Shown: positions 1-5,950, counted from the stretch's first letter. The stretch: DNA of 5,950 bases from Wenzhouxiangella sp. (GCA_007116585.1 SKIE01000036.1:1-5950), one strand, 5' to 3'. Notes: generated by a model from the letters alone, not told the origin. Made by a program: numbers and translations.

Positions 1-193
1 GATCAGGAATTTCCTTGCGGCACGGGGCACACCAGGTCGCCCAGTAGTTCAACACCACCCAATCGCCGCGGTAGTCGCTCAGGCGAACAGTCTCGCCTTC
101 CAGCGAGGGCAGCTCGACCTCAATGGGCTCACCGGCCCAGGCCGGCGCTGCCAGGCAGGTCAGCAGTCCAATGAACATGAAAGCGTTTTTCAT
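1..193 (-). CDS. Secreted TlpA-family thiol-disulfide oxidoreductase, N-terminal part (runs off left edge)
   Basis: Only the first 64 codons are present. The protein begins with a typical Sec signal peptide: MKN, then a hydrophobic stretch from about residue 5, then an AWA motif at 18-20 before GEP, so cleavage after residue 20 is likely. After it comes the opening of a TlpA/ResA-like thioredoxin fold (LEGETVRLSDYRGDWVVLNY, residues 31-50), followed by WATWCAPCRKE with the redox pair C55 and C58. Members of this family reduce or exchange disulfides in periplasmic proteins; this one may be soluble or stay anchored. The ATG at 193-191 overlaps the stop of the upstream yihY gene in an ATGA, so the two are probably translationally coupled in one minus-strand operon. 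The family assignment is firm. The specific partner (cytochrome c maturation or general reductase) cannot be told from this fragment. Confidence 0.88.
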   Translation of the reverse strand, partial: MKNAFMFIGLLTCLAAPAWAGEPIEVELPSLEGETVRLSDYRGDWVVLNYWATWCAPCRKEIPD

Positions 194-1464
194 CGTGTCT
201 CCAGATCGAACGTCAACAGGGATTTGACCGGTTTTTTCAGCAGCGGTGCGGCCTGGGCATCGACCGCCTTGAGGCCCTCGATCAGGGCACGATCCCAGTA
301 GCTCTCTCGCGGCAGCTCGTCCAGCTCGCCCAGCGGCAGTATGAACGCGCCGCTGCGGTAGAGTTCATCCACGGTCATTTCATCCAGATCGGCCGTCAGC
401 AACCAGTCACCATCATCGTCGGCCTGGATGAAGCGGGCGTCATGAAACCAGCCGAGAATGCGCCGCAGTTGCCCATCCGTAGCAGCCGATTCCCTGCTCA
501 GCAGCTCACCGGTCGATAGAGCATCGCCGCGTCGCTGGGCCTGCCAGAAATGCCCCAGCAGACGAATGGCCAACAGCAGTTCATGGCGCGGGCTCCAACG
601 CCATTCGGCGCGCCGGTAGTTGAAGGTTGTCAGCGCCGCGGCGACGGACGCACCCAGCAGAACGACCACCCACGACAGATAAATCCAGACCAGGAACAGC
701 GGCACGGTGGCCAGGGCGCCGTACAGGCGCTCGTACGTGGGAAAGTTGGTGACATACAACACGAAGCCGGCCTTGGCCAGTTCAAACATCAGCGCTGAAA
801 GCGCCGCACCGGCCAAAGCATGGTGCCAGCGCACCCGGCGGTTGGGCACGACGATGAACACCAGCGTGAAGCCGATCAGCGCGACCAGGAACGGCGCCAG
901 CTTGAGCATCAGATCCTGCAGCATCCCGCGCACGATTTCGGGCGCCAGCAAGGGCAAGGCGGCAAAATACGAGGTCAGCGCCAGGCTGGCGCCCACCAGC
1001 AGCGGGCCCAGCGTGAGCACCGCCCAGTAGATGACCAGCCGGTTGGCCGGACGCCGCTGGGTGCGGACCCGCCAGATCCGGTTCAGGCTTCGCTCGATGG
1101 TCGACATCAGCAAAATGGCCGTGGCGATCAGAAACACCGTGCCGGCGCCGGTCAACCCTGCCGTGCGGTCGACGAACTCGCTGATGTAGGCCTGGATCAC
1201 ATCACCCGCCGCGGGCACGAAGTTGGCGAAAATGTAGGCTTCGACCTCATCCGCCCAGCGATCAAACACGGGGAAAGCCGAAATGACGCCGAACATCACG
1301 GCCATTAGCGGCACCAGCGCCAGCAGGCTGGTGTAGGCCAGCGCGCCGGCGGATTCAAAGCTTCGGTCCTCGCGAAAGTGCTGCCACAGGTGGCGACTGA
1401 ACGCGCGCAGCCAGCGCGGATCCAGCAGGGCCTCGAGCGGCGTATGCGCACGGCCTGTTGACAA
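190..1464 (-). CDS. yihY: YihY/BrkB-family inner-membrane protein with C-terminal soluble domain
   Basis: A multi-pass inner-membrane protein of the YihY/BrkB family (UPF0761), often mislabelled ribonuclease BN; its transport or structural role is not established. From the TTG at 1464 it has 424 residues. The signature GALAYTSLLALVPL lies at about 40-53, followed by AFPVFD and by FANFVPAAGDVIQ. Likely membrane segments are near 40-65, 108-120, 145-170, 189-206, 214-238 and 248-278. Residues from about 281 onward form a charged, mostly helical soluble domain of about 140 residues. E. coli YihY lacks this, but I recall it in longer xanthomonad and pseudomonad relatives. The start is uncertain because no ATG is available. 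TTG 1464 fits the family length. GTG 1527 has AAAAGGA directly abutting it. TTG 1617 has GAGG nine bases upstream but would add a low-complexity, Ser/Arg-rich N-terminus. The stop overlaps the TlpA-like gene by 4 bases. Confidence 0.88.
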   Translation of the reverse strand: MSTGRAHTPLEALLDPRWLRAFSRHLWQHFREDRSFESAGALAYTSLLALVPLMAVMFGVISAFPVFDRWADEVEAYIFANFVPAAGDVIQAYISEFVDRTAGLTGAGTVFLIATAILLMSTIERSLNRIWRVRTQRRPANRLVIYWAVLTLGPLLVGASLALTSYFAALPLLAPEIVRGMLQDLMLKLAPFLVALIGFTLVFIVVPNRRVRWHHALAGAALSALMFELAKAGFVLYVTNFPTYERLYGALATVPLFLVWIYLSWVVVLLGASVAAALTTFNYRRAEWRWSPRHELLLAIRLLGHFWQAQRRGDALSTGELLSRESAATDGQLRRILGWFHDARFIQADDDGDWLLTADLDEMTVDELYRSGAFILPLGELDELPRESYWDRALIEGLKAVDAQAAPLLKKPVKSLLTFDLETR

Positions 1465-1667
1465 CGGTCGCCTACCGTTTATCTTCTGCTTCCCGCCAGT
1501 TGATGATGAACTACCGATGCCACTCACTCCTTTTCGCAATCTGCACCGCCCGGGCCAGCGCCCGGATACGACCGAGTATCTCAGACATTCACCCGCAGCG
1601 GACCCCGCAGACCGCAATCGCGGCCGCCTCGTGGTGCAGTTGACGGCGGCTTCCGGCAGGATCGATC
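1465..1667. promoter_or_regulatory. Divergent control region between yihY and wrbA with two short dyads
   Basis: About 200 bases between the chosen yihY start and wrbA must hold both promoters if those starts are right. Two adjacent inverted repeats are visible. CCGGGC/GCCCGG has arms at 1550-1555 and 1560-1565 with a CAGC loop. GATAC/GTATC has arms at 1565-1569 and 1576-1580 with a 6-base spacer. They could form a hairpin or be operator half-sites. A nearly repeated CCCGCAG lies near 1592-1611. I could not find a convincing -35/-10 pair on either strand. If yihY starts at TTG 1617, most of this stretch would be coding instead. Confidence 0.35.
1658..1661 (+). promoter_or_regulatory. Shine-Dalgarno AGGA of wrbA
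   Basis: AGGA followed by the six bases TCGATC and then the ATG at 1668. The spacing is normal and supports this ATG, which also gives the family-standard N-terminus beginning MAEILIV. Confidence 0.65.
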
Positions 1668-2258
1668 ATGGCTGAAATCCTGATCGTTTGCCACTCCGTG
1701 CATGGCAACACGCTGGCCATGGCCAGAGAAGTAGCGCGCGGCGTTGAATCCGTCGACCACGCTGCAGCGCGACTTCGTGCGGTCGCGCCGGTGACATCGG
1801 CCATCGATCCCACCGCCCGGGAACCGGCCGCGGACGGCCCGGCTTTGGTTGCACCGTCCGACCTGCATGAATGCGCCGGGCTGATCCTGGGCAGCCCGAC
1901 CCGCTTCGGCAACATGGCCGCAGCGGTCAAGTACTTCCTCGACGGGACGGCCAGCGAGTGGGTGTCGGGCGCGCTGGCGGGCAAGCCAGCCGCAGTCTTC
2001 ACTTCCACCGGGAGCCTGCATGGTGGCCAGGAATCAACCCTGCTGAGCATGATGCTGCCCCTGATGCATCACGGCATGGTGCTGGTGGGGCTGCCCTACT
2101 CTGAACCCGAGCTGTCGTCGACGCGCAGCGGCGGAACGCCTTACGGGGCCAGCCATCTGGCCGGCAAGGACAGCGACCGCGCGCTGGATGAGGACGAGGT
2201 TCGCCTGTGCCGGGCGCTGGGACGGCGCGTTGCCGATATCGCGCTTCGCCTGTCATGA
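1668..2258 (+). CDS. wrbA: NAD(P)H:quinone oxidoreductase, WrbA type (flavodoxin-like)
   Basis: A cytoplasmic FMN-dependent enzyme that reduces quinones by two electrons with NAD(P)H, limiting semiquinone radicals; family members form tetramers. The 196-residue length matches the family. The flavodoxin-type phosphate loop SVHGNT lies at residues 10-15. GSPTRFGNM at 75-83 is the diagnostic WrbA loop at the flavin. W98 in SEWVSG corresponds to the E. coli WrbA active-site tryptophan region. FTSTGSLHGGQEST is at 111-124, HHGM at 134-137, and GGTPYGASHLAG at 155-166. All align readily by eye with E. coli WrbA. The start is set by ATG plus AGGA. The stop lies inside an ATGA shared with the downstream DUF2069 gene, so the two are probably co-transcribed and coupled. 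The gene is divergent from yihY. Nothing appears missing or broken. Confidence 0.95.
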   Translation: MAEILIVCHSVHGNTLAMAREVARGVESVDHAAARLRAVAPVTSAIDPTAREPAADGPALVAPSDLHECAGLILGSPTRFGNMAAAVKYFLDGTASEWVSGALAGKPAAVFTSTGSLHGGQESTLLSMMLPLMHHGMVLVGLPYSEPELSSTRSGGTPYGASHLAGKDSDRALDEDEVRLCRALGRRVADIALRLS

Positions 2259-2614
2259 GCGCCATGAAACAGCCCCTGACCCTGTGCCGGTGGTCACTGC
2301 TGGCGCTGATTGCGCTTCAATTCATCTGGTTCGGCTGGCTGCGCCCTCCGCAGCAGATTTCTATGGCCGCCGCGCTGACGCTGACCACGGCGCCACTGGT
2401 CATTCTGCTGCCGCTTGTCTGGCGCCTGCGGCCTCGGCCGCTTGTTGTGGCAGGGCTGGTGCTGCTGATCTATTTTTCGGTCGGGGTGATGGAGGCGTGG
2501 GCGAATCCTGCCGTGCGCCTGCCGGCGCTGTTGCAGGTGGCGCTGGTGCTGGTTTACTTCACGGCGCTGGCGACGATTCGGCGGCGGCCGCCACCGGGCG
2601 CGTCAGCCGACTGA
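2255..2614 (+). CDS. DUF2069 family small membrane protein
   Basis: A 119-residue integral membrane protein resembling DUF2069 (PF09842), a family without an assigned function. It is built almost entirely of four hydrophobic segments, at about 12-29, 36-56, 62-80 and 87-108. The conserved-looking YFSVGVMEAW lies at 73-82 between helices three and four, and the basic tail RRRPPP follows. The ATG overlaps the wrbA stop as ATGA; no separate ribosome-binding site is visible, which suggests translational coupling. A second in-frame ATG three codons later (2264) is an alternative start. From memory, wrbA followed by a DUF2069 gene is a common gammaproteobacterial pairing, which supports the call. 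The last 18 codons, stop included, overlap the end of the large minus-strand gene. The family assignment is by pattern and context only. Confidence 0.82.
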   Translation: MSAMKQPLTLCRWSLLALIALQFIWFGWLRPPQQISMAAALTLTTAPLVILLPLVWRLRPRPLVVAGLVLLIYFSVGVMEAWANPAVRLPALLQVALVLVYFTALATIRRRPPPGASAD

Positions 2615-5162
2615 GCGCCAGCAGCAATCGGCGCGCGTGCTCGGCCTCCGGCGAGGGTTGACCCTGCTCGCGAACGCTGGCCGGAACCTGGTCCCAGCGC
2701 GCCTGCAGAACCGAAAGCTGCTCCAGGCCGTCGTCTGCCAGCCCCCGCATCAAGCGCGCGTCGTCACGCCGTCGCCGAACCTGGTCGCGGGTCAGCAAAC
2801 CAGCGCTTCCTGCGACCTGGCGCCGGAGGTCAGCCTCGTGCCGAACCAGGCGCGGATAATGCAGCTCCAGTACTCGCCGCAGTAGCGCATTGCCGTCGGC
2901 CACCGCGGCCATGGCCACGGCCAGCCCATCGTCTTCGCGCCCGCTCAGCAAGCGCGCCGTTACGGCCCGCTCGCGTCTGGTCACCAGGCTGTCGAGCTCG
3001 CCCTCCAGGCGCGCCCGTAGCAGGGCCGGACGAGGTGTGTCCAGCATCTCGACGCGATCCCCGCTCAGAAACCAGTCGCGCCATTCCGCCCCGCTGGCCC
3101 AGTTCGCCTGTAGCTGCGCATTGGCACTGGTCGGCAGGGACGCGAAGTAAGTCAGACGATTGGGAACCAGGCCACGGCGGCCGGAGGGAAGCTGACTGGC
3201 AATCGGTTCACCGGCCATCCCGGCGGGACAGTCCAGAGCCAGGATGTCGTCTCCGGCGCGGGCGAACAGGTAGTGCTGCCGGTCGACTGCGGTCAGCCGA
3301 TACCGGAACACGGTGTCCGGGCCGCTGCCATCGTCGAATGTTCCGATCAGTTCAAACGACAGGCGACCATGGTAGTTGGCCACTTCATCATCGCCCTGTC
3401 GCGCCGAGCGCATTTCCCGATCTTCCCACCGCACCTGGTCATAGCACAAACCCAGCCGACCAATATCAAGTTGATCAGCCAGCAGGTAGGTACCGGGAAA
3501 CAGCCCGAGTAAGGCTCGGCTGACCGGCAACTCGGCCCGGGCACCGCAGGTCAAACCCTCATCGCAGGGTCGAACGCCGAGATTCTCTGGACGGTAGGTC
3601 GTGGCCTGATCCGCACCAACGTCGAGATCGATGTCCGAACCGGGCCGGGTGTGCTCAGCGGTAAAAGCCTCATAGGCCTGGTCCAGTGCGGTTCTCAGGT
3701 CTGCCAGTGCGCGGCCTTGCTGCAGCAGCAGCCGACTGACCGGGTCACGCCGTTGTCCGCCATGGCCACTGAGGCAATCCAGCCGGGCCGAGCGAGACGC
3801 TTCCTGTGCCTCAATCCGCTCCTGCAGCGACAGCATGGCACCCTGCCAGCGCTCGGCGCTGAAAAAAACCGGCCGCAGCGGTACCCAGCTGGCCAGGGCC
3901 TGGGTCACGATCGACCACTCCAGCGGACTGTTCCACACCGCCGGCTGGCAGTCGATCTGCAGCTGCTCGCCCAGGTAGCCATCCAGGTAACGCGCCCGCT
4001 GCCAGCTCACAAGGCCCAGCTCCCGGCGCAGGAACGCGGGCGCAAACGGCCCGCTGGCGCCGCCGACCAGCTCATCGGTGTCGAGTCCATTGTCCAGCAG
4101 GGCAAACAGCCTTTCCGGGCACTGCTCGAACAATTCGCGCGGCAGCGGGCCAACCATATCCGGCACCGGGTAGCAGTCATCAACGGCGGCCTTGATCTGA
4201 TCACGAACCGGCTGATCAAGGTAGAACGCAGCATCAGGCGCGAACAGCGCCAGCCGGAAATAGGCATCGGCAAGCTCGGCCAGGGCCTTTTGACGCTGTG
4301 GGGGATGATCGGCGAGGTAAGCCGCCGCATCTTCCAGCTGAGCGACCACCACCGGCAGCCCGGTGTCAATCCGGGCCAGCCTGGCCAGGCCGGCCTCGCT
4401 GATGACGGCGAGCACATCCTGCTGAGGCTCAAGCGTGTCGTTGGCCTCCACGACAGTCAGCCAGACCAGGCTTTCAAACAGTTGCCAGACGGACCGCAAC
4501 TCGTCCCCGGCGCGCCAGCTGCTCAGGCTGCCGATCCGGGCGATTTCTGCCAGCAGGCCGGGCTGTTCACTCCGATCCATTTCCGGCAGACCTGCGGCAA
4601 GCACGGCGCGTTCGGCTGCCGCCGCGCGTTCAAAAGACGCGGCCTGGGCAGCCTGCGCCGCCGGACCTGCCCAGAACGCCGAAAGCTGCAGTTCGGCGTC
4701 CTCGACTTCAGCGTCGACCAGGCGCGAACGGACCTGCTGCCAGATCTCATCCGGGCGCGCCATCAACGCGGCTGCCTGCTCGCCGTCGTCAAGCCAGGGT
4801 ACACTGCCTCGAATCAGCGTGTCGACCAGAATCGACCGCAGCGCTGGCGATGTCGACCCCAACGTGCGCGACTGGACCAGCAGTCCGAGATTGCCGTCAA
4901 GCAGTACGGTTTCGCGCACCGGATCAAGGCCCGATCGACCCTGTGCCGCAAGGACGCGAGCGTCCAGTTGGCGGCGCCAGTCATACGGGTCGGCACCAGG
5001 ATCTGCCAGCCAGGCGGCGGCGGCGCGTGTTCGGGCGCGCGCATCGAGTGCGGTCTGCGGCAGCCAGTGCCAGCTGCGCAACTCGTTACTGTCGAGCACC
5101 GGCAGGGACCACCCGGCCAGGGGCCAGACCAGCGCAAGAATTAACAGGGCCTTGGTTTTCAT
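2559..5162 (-). CDS. Large exported protein of unknown family (867 aa)
   Basis: I do not recognise this protein. A Sec signal peptide is clear: MKTK, a hydrophobic core at about 5-16, and probable cleavage after AGWS (residue 19), so the mature protein is probably periplasmic or extracellular. No lipobox cysteine is present. Residues ~30-320 are Ala/Leu-rich and mostly helical. About 550-680 looks beta-rich (for example SFELIGTFDD and FRYRLTAVDRQHYLFARAGDD). About 710-850 is strongly helical and charged, ending in a PVAAAAESSPAP tail. The eight cysteines (330, 348, 405, 463, 533, 539, 573, 645) all fall in the middle third, fitting disulfides in an oxidising compartment. The start is fixed by an in-frame TGA at 5189-5187 with no other start codon between, though no Shine-Dalgarno is visible. 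The coherent signal peptide and composition favour this frame over the long antisense frames. No catalytic motif was found. Confidence 0.85.
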   Translation of the reverse strand: MKTKALLILALVWPLAGWSLPVLDSNELRSWHWLPQTALDARARTRAAAAWLADPGADPYDWRRQLDARVLAAQGRSGLDPVRETVLLDGNLGLLVQSRTLGSTSPALRSILVDTLIRGSVPWLDDGEQAAALMARPDEIWQQVRSRLVDAEVEDAELQLSAFWAGPAAQAAQAASFERAAAAERAVLAAGLPEMDRSEQPGLLAEIARIGSLSSWRAGDELRSVWQLFESLVWLTVVEANDTLEPQQDVLAVISEAGLARLARIDTGLPVVVAQLEDAAAYLADHPPQRQKALAELADAYFRLALFAPDAAFYLDQPVRDQIKAAVDDCYPVPDMVGPLPRELFEQCPERLFALLDNGLDTDELVGGASGPFAPAFLRRELGLVSWQRARYLDGYLGEQLQIDCQPAVWNSPLEWSIVTQALASWVPLRPVFFSAERWQGAMLSLQERIEAQEASRSARLDCLSGHGGQRRDPVSRLLLQQGRALADLRTALDQAYEAFTAEHTRPGSDIDLDVGADQATTYRPENLGVRPCDEGLTCGARAELPVSRALLGLFPGTYLLADQLDIGRLGLCYDQVRWEDREMRSARQGDDEVANYHGRLSFELIGTFDDGSGPDTVFRYRLTAVDRQHYLFARAGDDILALDCPAGMAGEPIASQLPSGRRGLVPNRLTYFASLPTSANAQLQANWASGAEWRDWFLSGDRVEMLDTPRPALLRARLEGELDSLVTRRERAVTARLLSGREDDGLAVAMAAVADGNALLRRVLELHYPRLVRHEADLRRQVAGSAGLLTRDQVRRRRDDARLMRGLADDGLEQLSVLQARWDQVPASVREQGQPSPEAEHARRLLLALSRLTRPVAAAAESSPAP

Positions 5163-5168
5163 CGCCGC

Positions 5169-5174
5169 TATACT
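5169..5174 (+). promoter_or_regulatory. Candidate -10 box for the asparaginase-like gene
   Basis: TATACT differs from the sigma-70 consensus TATAAT at one base and lies about 45 bases before the TTG start, giving a short leader of roughly 40 bases. No good -35 sits at 16-18 bases: TTAACA at 5141-5146 is 22 bases away and TTGGTT at 5152-5157 only 11. The box lies just upstream of the divergent gene's ATG, so the two genes probably share this 56-bp control region. Confidence 0.35.
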
Positions 5175-5193
5175 ACTGCACTCGCTTCAACAC
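5173..5193 (-). other. Possible six-codon leader ORF upstream of the exported-protein gene
   Basis: On the minus strand, GTG TTG AAG CGA GTG CAG TAG (MLKRVQ) is preceded by the strong ribosome-binding tract GGAGG at 5205-5201 with a 7-base spacer. It ends ten bases before the ATG of the 867-aa gene, which has no Shine-Dalgarno of its own. The leader could therefore recruit ribosomes that re-initiate on the main gene. The sequence and spacing are seen directly; the function is inference. The purine tract may also reflect chance composition. Confidence 0.3.
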
Positions 5194-5207
5194 CCCTCTC
5201 CCTCCAA

Positions 5208-5211
5208 CAGG
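5208..5211 (+). promoter_or_regulatory. Weak Shine-Dalgarno CAGG for the TTG-initiated asparaginase-like gene
   Basis: CAGG stands seven bases before the TTG at 5219. The match is weak but correctly spaced, and this TTG is the only standard start codon in frame near the beginning of the conserved domain. Confidence 0.4.
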
Positions 5212-5218
5212 CTTCCGT

Positions 5219-5704
5219 TTGGACACCCTCAATATCCTCACCACCGGCGGCACGATCGACAAGATCTATTACGACGACAAGTCGGATTACAAGATCGGCG
5301 AACCGGAAATCAATCGCATTCTGCAGGCCATGAATGTCGCCTTTCGCTGGGAGGTGCGTGCGCTGCTGCGCAAGGACTCCCTGCACATGACCGACGCCGA
5401 TCGCAGCTTGATTCGCCAGGCCGTCCTGGCCAGCGACGACCGCCATTTCCTGATCACGCACGGAACCGATACGATGACCGACACCGCGATGGCCCTGGGC
5501 GACATGGGAGAGCGCGTCATCGTGATGACCGGCGCATTGCACCCGGCACGCTTTATTGACTCCGACGCGGTTTTCAACATCGGCTGCGCCATCGGCGCGG
5601 TGCAGACGCTGCCCCCCGGGGTATGGATTGTCATGAACGGTCAGGTGTGGGATCCGGTTCACGTGCGCAAGAACCGCTCGGCCAACCGCTTCGAGGCCTG
5701 CTAA
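5219..5704 (+). CDS. Single-domain asparaginase-family protein (N-terminal domain only)
   Basis: A 161-residue cytoplasmic protein matching the N-terminal domain of bacterial L-asparaginases (PF00710), which hydrolyse asparagine, and in some cases glutamine, to the acid plus ammonia. Compared by eye with E. coli AnsB, all classical catalytic positions are kept: T12 in TTGGTID (nucleophile), Y24 in DYKIG, S54 in KDSLHM, T83 and D84 in ITHGTDTM, and K151 in VRKNRS. Typical asparaginases run to about 330 residues, with a second domain that helps form the neighbouring subunit's active site. Here the frame stops cleanly with TAA after NRFEAC. Nothing resembling the second domain follows, because gcvT begins on the other strand 23 bases on. 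The TTG start gives 11 residues before the nucleophile, as in mature AnsB. Asparagine hydrolysis is possible, but a different amide substrate is equally open. Confidence 0.87.
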   Translation: MDTLNILTTGGTIDKIYYDDKSDYKIGEPEINRILQAMNVAFRWEVRALLRKDSLHMTDADRSLIRQAVLASDDRHFLITHGTDTMTDTAMALGDMGERVIVMTGALHPARFIDSDAVFNIGCAIGAVQTLPPGVWIVMNGQVWDPVHVRKNRSANRFEAC

Positions 5705-5727
5705 GGGGTCATTAAAAGCCTGGCGCT

Positions 5728-5950
5728 CTAAACCTTGATCTGACCGTTACGAACAAACGGCGGCTTGACGATGCGGGCCGGCAGTTGCTTTCCACGCAGC
5801 TCAACTTGCGCTCCGGTCGAGTCCCCGAATGGAATTCTGGCCAGCGCAATCGGACAGCCCAGGGTCGGCGAGAAACTCCCGCTGGTCACTTTGCCTGAGC
5901 CTTCCGCCACATGGACACTCGCACCGCCGCGCGGAATCGCCCCCTTGTCC
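5728..5950 (-). CDS. gcvT: Glycine cleavage system T-protein (aminomethyltransferase), C-terminal part
   Basis: The last 73 codons of gcvT, which continues beyond the right edge. The T-protein transfers the methylene group from the aminomethyl-lipoyl H-protein to tetrahydrofolate, releasing ammonia, in cytoplasmic glycine breakdown. The visible part is the conserved C-terminal barrel: [13 protein letters not shown], then IALARIPF, then [21 protein letters not shown], closely matching the usual GcvT ending, and a TAG at 5730-5728. There is no sign of damage. It converges with the asparaginase-like gene across a 23-bp gap (5705-5727) in which I see no stem-loop terminator. Any gcvH/gcvP partners would lie outside the window. 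Confidence 0.93.
   Translation of the reverse strand, partial: DKGAIPRGGASVHVAEGSGKVTSGSFSPTLGCPIALARIPFGDSTGAQVELRGKQLPARIVKPPFVRNGQIKV

Noticed and set aside
820..1308. Plus-strand open frame of 162 codons inside yihY
   Set aside because: It is antisense to the transmembrane part of yihY and His/Gln/Arg-rich, as expected for the complement of a hydrophobic coding region.
1640..1645. TTGACG as a -35 box for wrbA
   Set aside because: A -10 at the right distance would fall on the wrbA start codon itself, leaving no leader for the AGGA site.
3651..5144. Plus-strand open frame of 497 codons antisense to the exported-protein gene
   Set aside because: The translation is rich in Gln/Arg/Pro with no domain or signal and is a typical by-product of codon bias in GC-rich DNA. 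The minus-strand frame has a signal peptide, a fixed start and a longer coherent protein.
4850..5218. N-terminal extension of the asparaginase-like protein in the same frame
   Set aside because: The frame is open far upstream but lies antisense to the exported-protein gene, its sequence is unlike the family, and the TTG at 5219 gives the normal spacing to the catalytic threonine.
4435..5559. Plus-strand open frame of 374 codons running into the asparaginase-like gene
   Set aside because: It reads the asparaginase-like gene in the wrong frame and the orphan gene in antisense, giving Ser/Arg-rich low-complexity sequence without any recognisable motif.
5168..5662. Minus-strand open frame of 164 codons inside the asparaginase-like gene
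   Set aside because: The plus strand carries all conserved asparaginase motifs; the antisense translation has none.
5705..5727. Possible intrinsic terminator between the convergent asparaginase-like gene and gcvT
   Set aside because: The 23 bases contain ATTAAAA and a GCCTG that repeats an earlier GCCTG directly, but no inverted repeat with a following T-run on either strand.

Overview
The window is GC-rich, densely coded bacterial DNA that reads as ordinary chromosome. Every recognisable gene has a proteobacterial character. The YihY/BrkB protein with a long soluble C-terminal domain, and the wrbA-DUF2069 pair, point to a gammaproteobacterium, perhaps near the Xanthomonadales/Chromatiales. 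That placement is inferred from remembered family resemblance, not from a search. I see no tRNA, rRNA, insertion sequence, CRISPR array or other mobile element.

Left part (1-2614): a divergent arrangement. On the minus strand, a YihY/BrkB-family inner-membrane protein overlaps by 4 bases the start of a secreted TlpA-like thiol-disulfide oxidoreductase, which runs off the left edge. On the plus strand, the flavodoxin-like quinone reductase wrbA overlaps by 4 bases a small four-helix DUF2069 membrane protein. The divergent region between the two operons carries two short dyads.

Middle (2559-5162): one large minus-strand gene for an 867-residue exported protein of no family I recognise. It has a clear signal peptide and eight cysteines confined to its middle third. 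Its 3' end overlaps the DUF2069 gene convergently by 56 bp.

Right part (5163-5950): a 56-bp divergent gap holds a good -10 box for the plus-strand gene and, on the minus strand, a strong Shine-Dalgarno in front of a possible six-codon leader. Next is a TTG-initiated, 161-residue protein that is only the N-terminal domain of the asparaginase family yet retains every classical catalytic residue. The window ends with the C-terminal 73 codons of gcvT (glycine cleavage T-protein) on the minus strand.

The least explained items are the 867-aa exported orphan and the single-domain asparaginase homologue, which share one divergent control region. I see no clear sign of a defence or mobile system.
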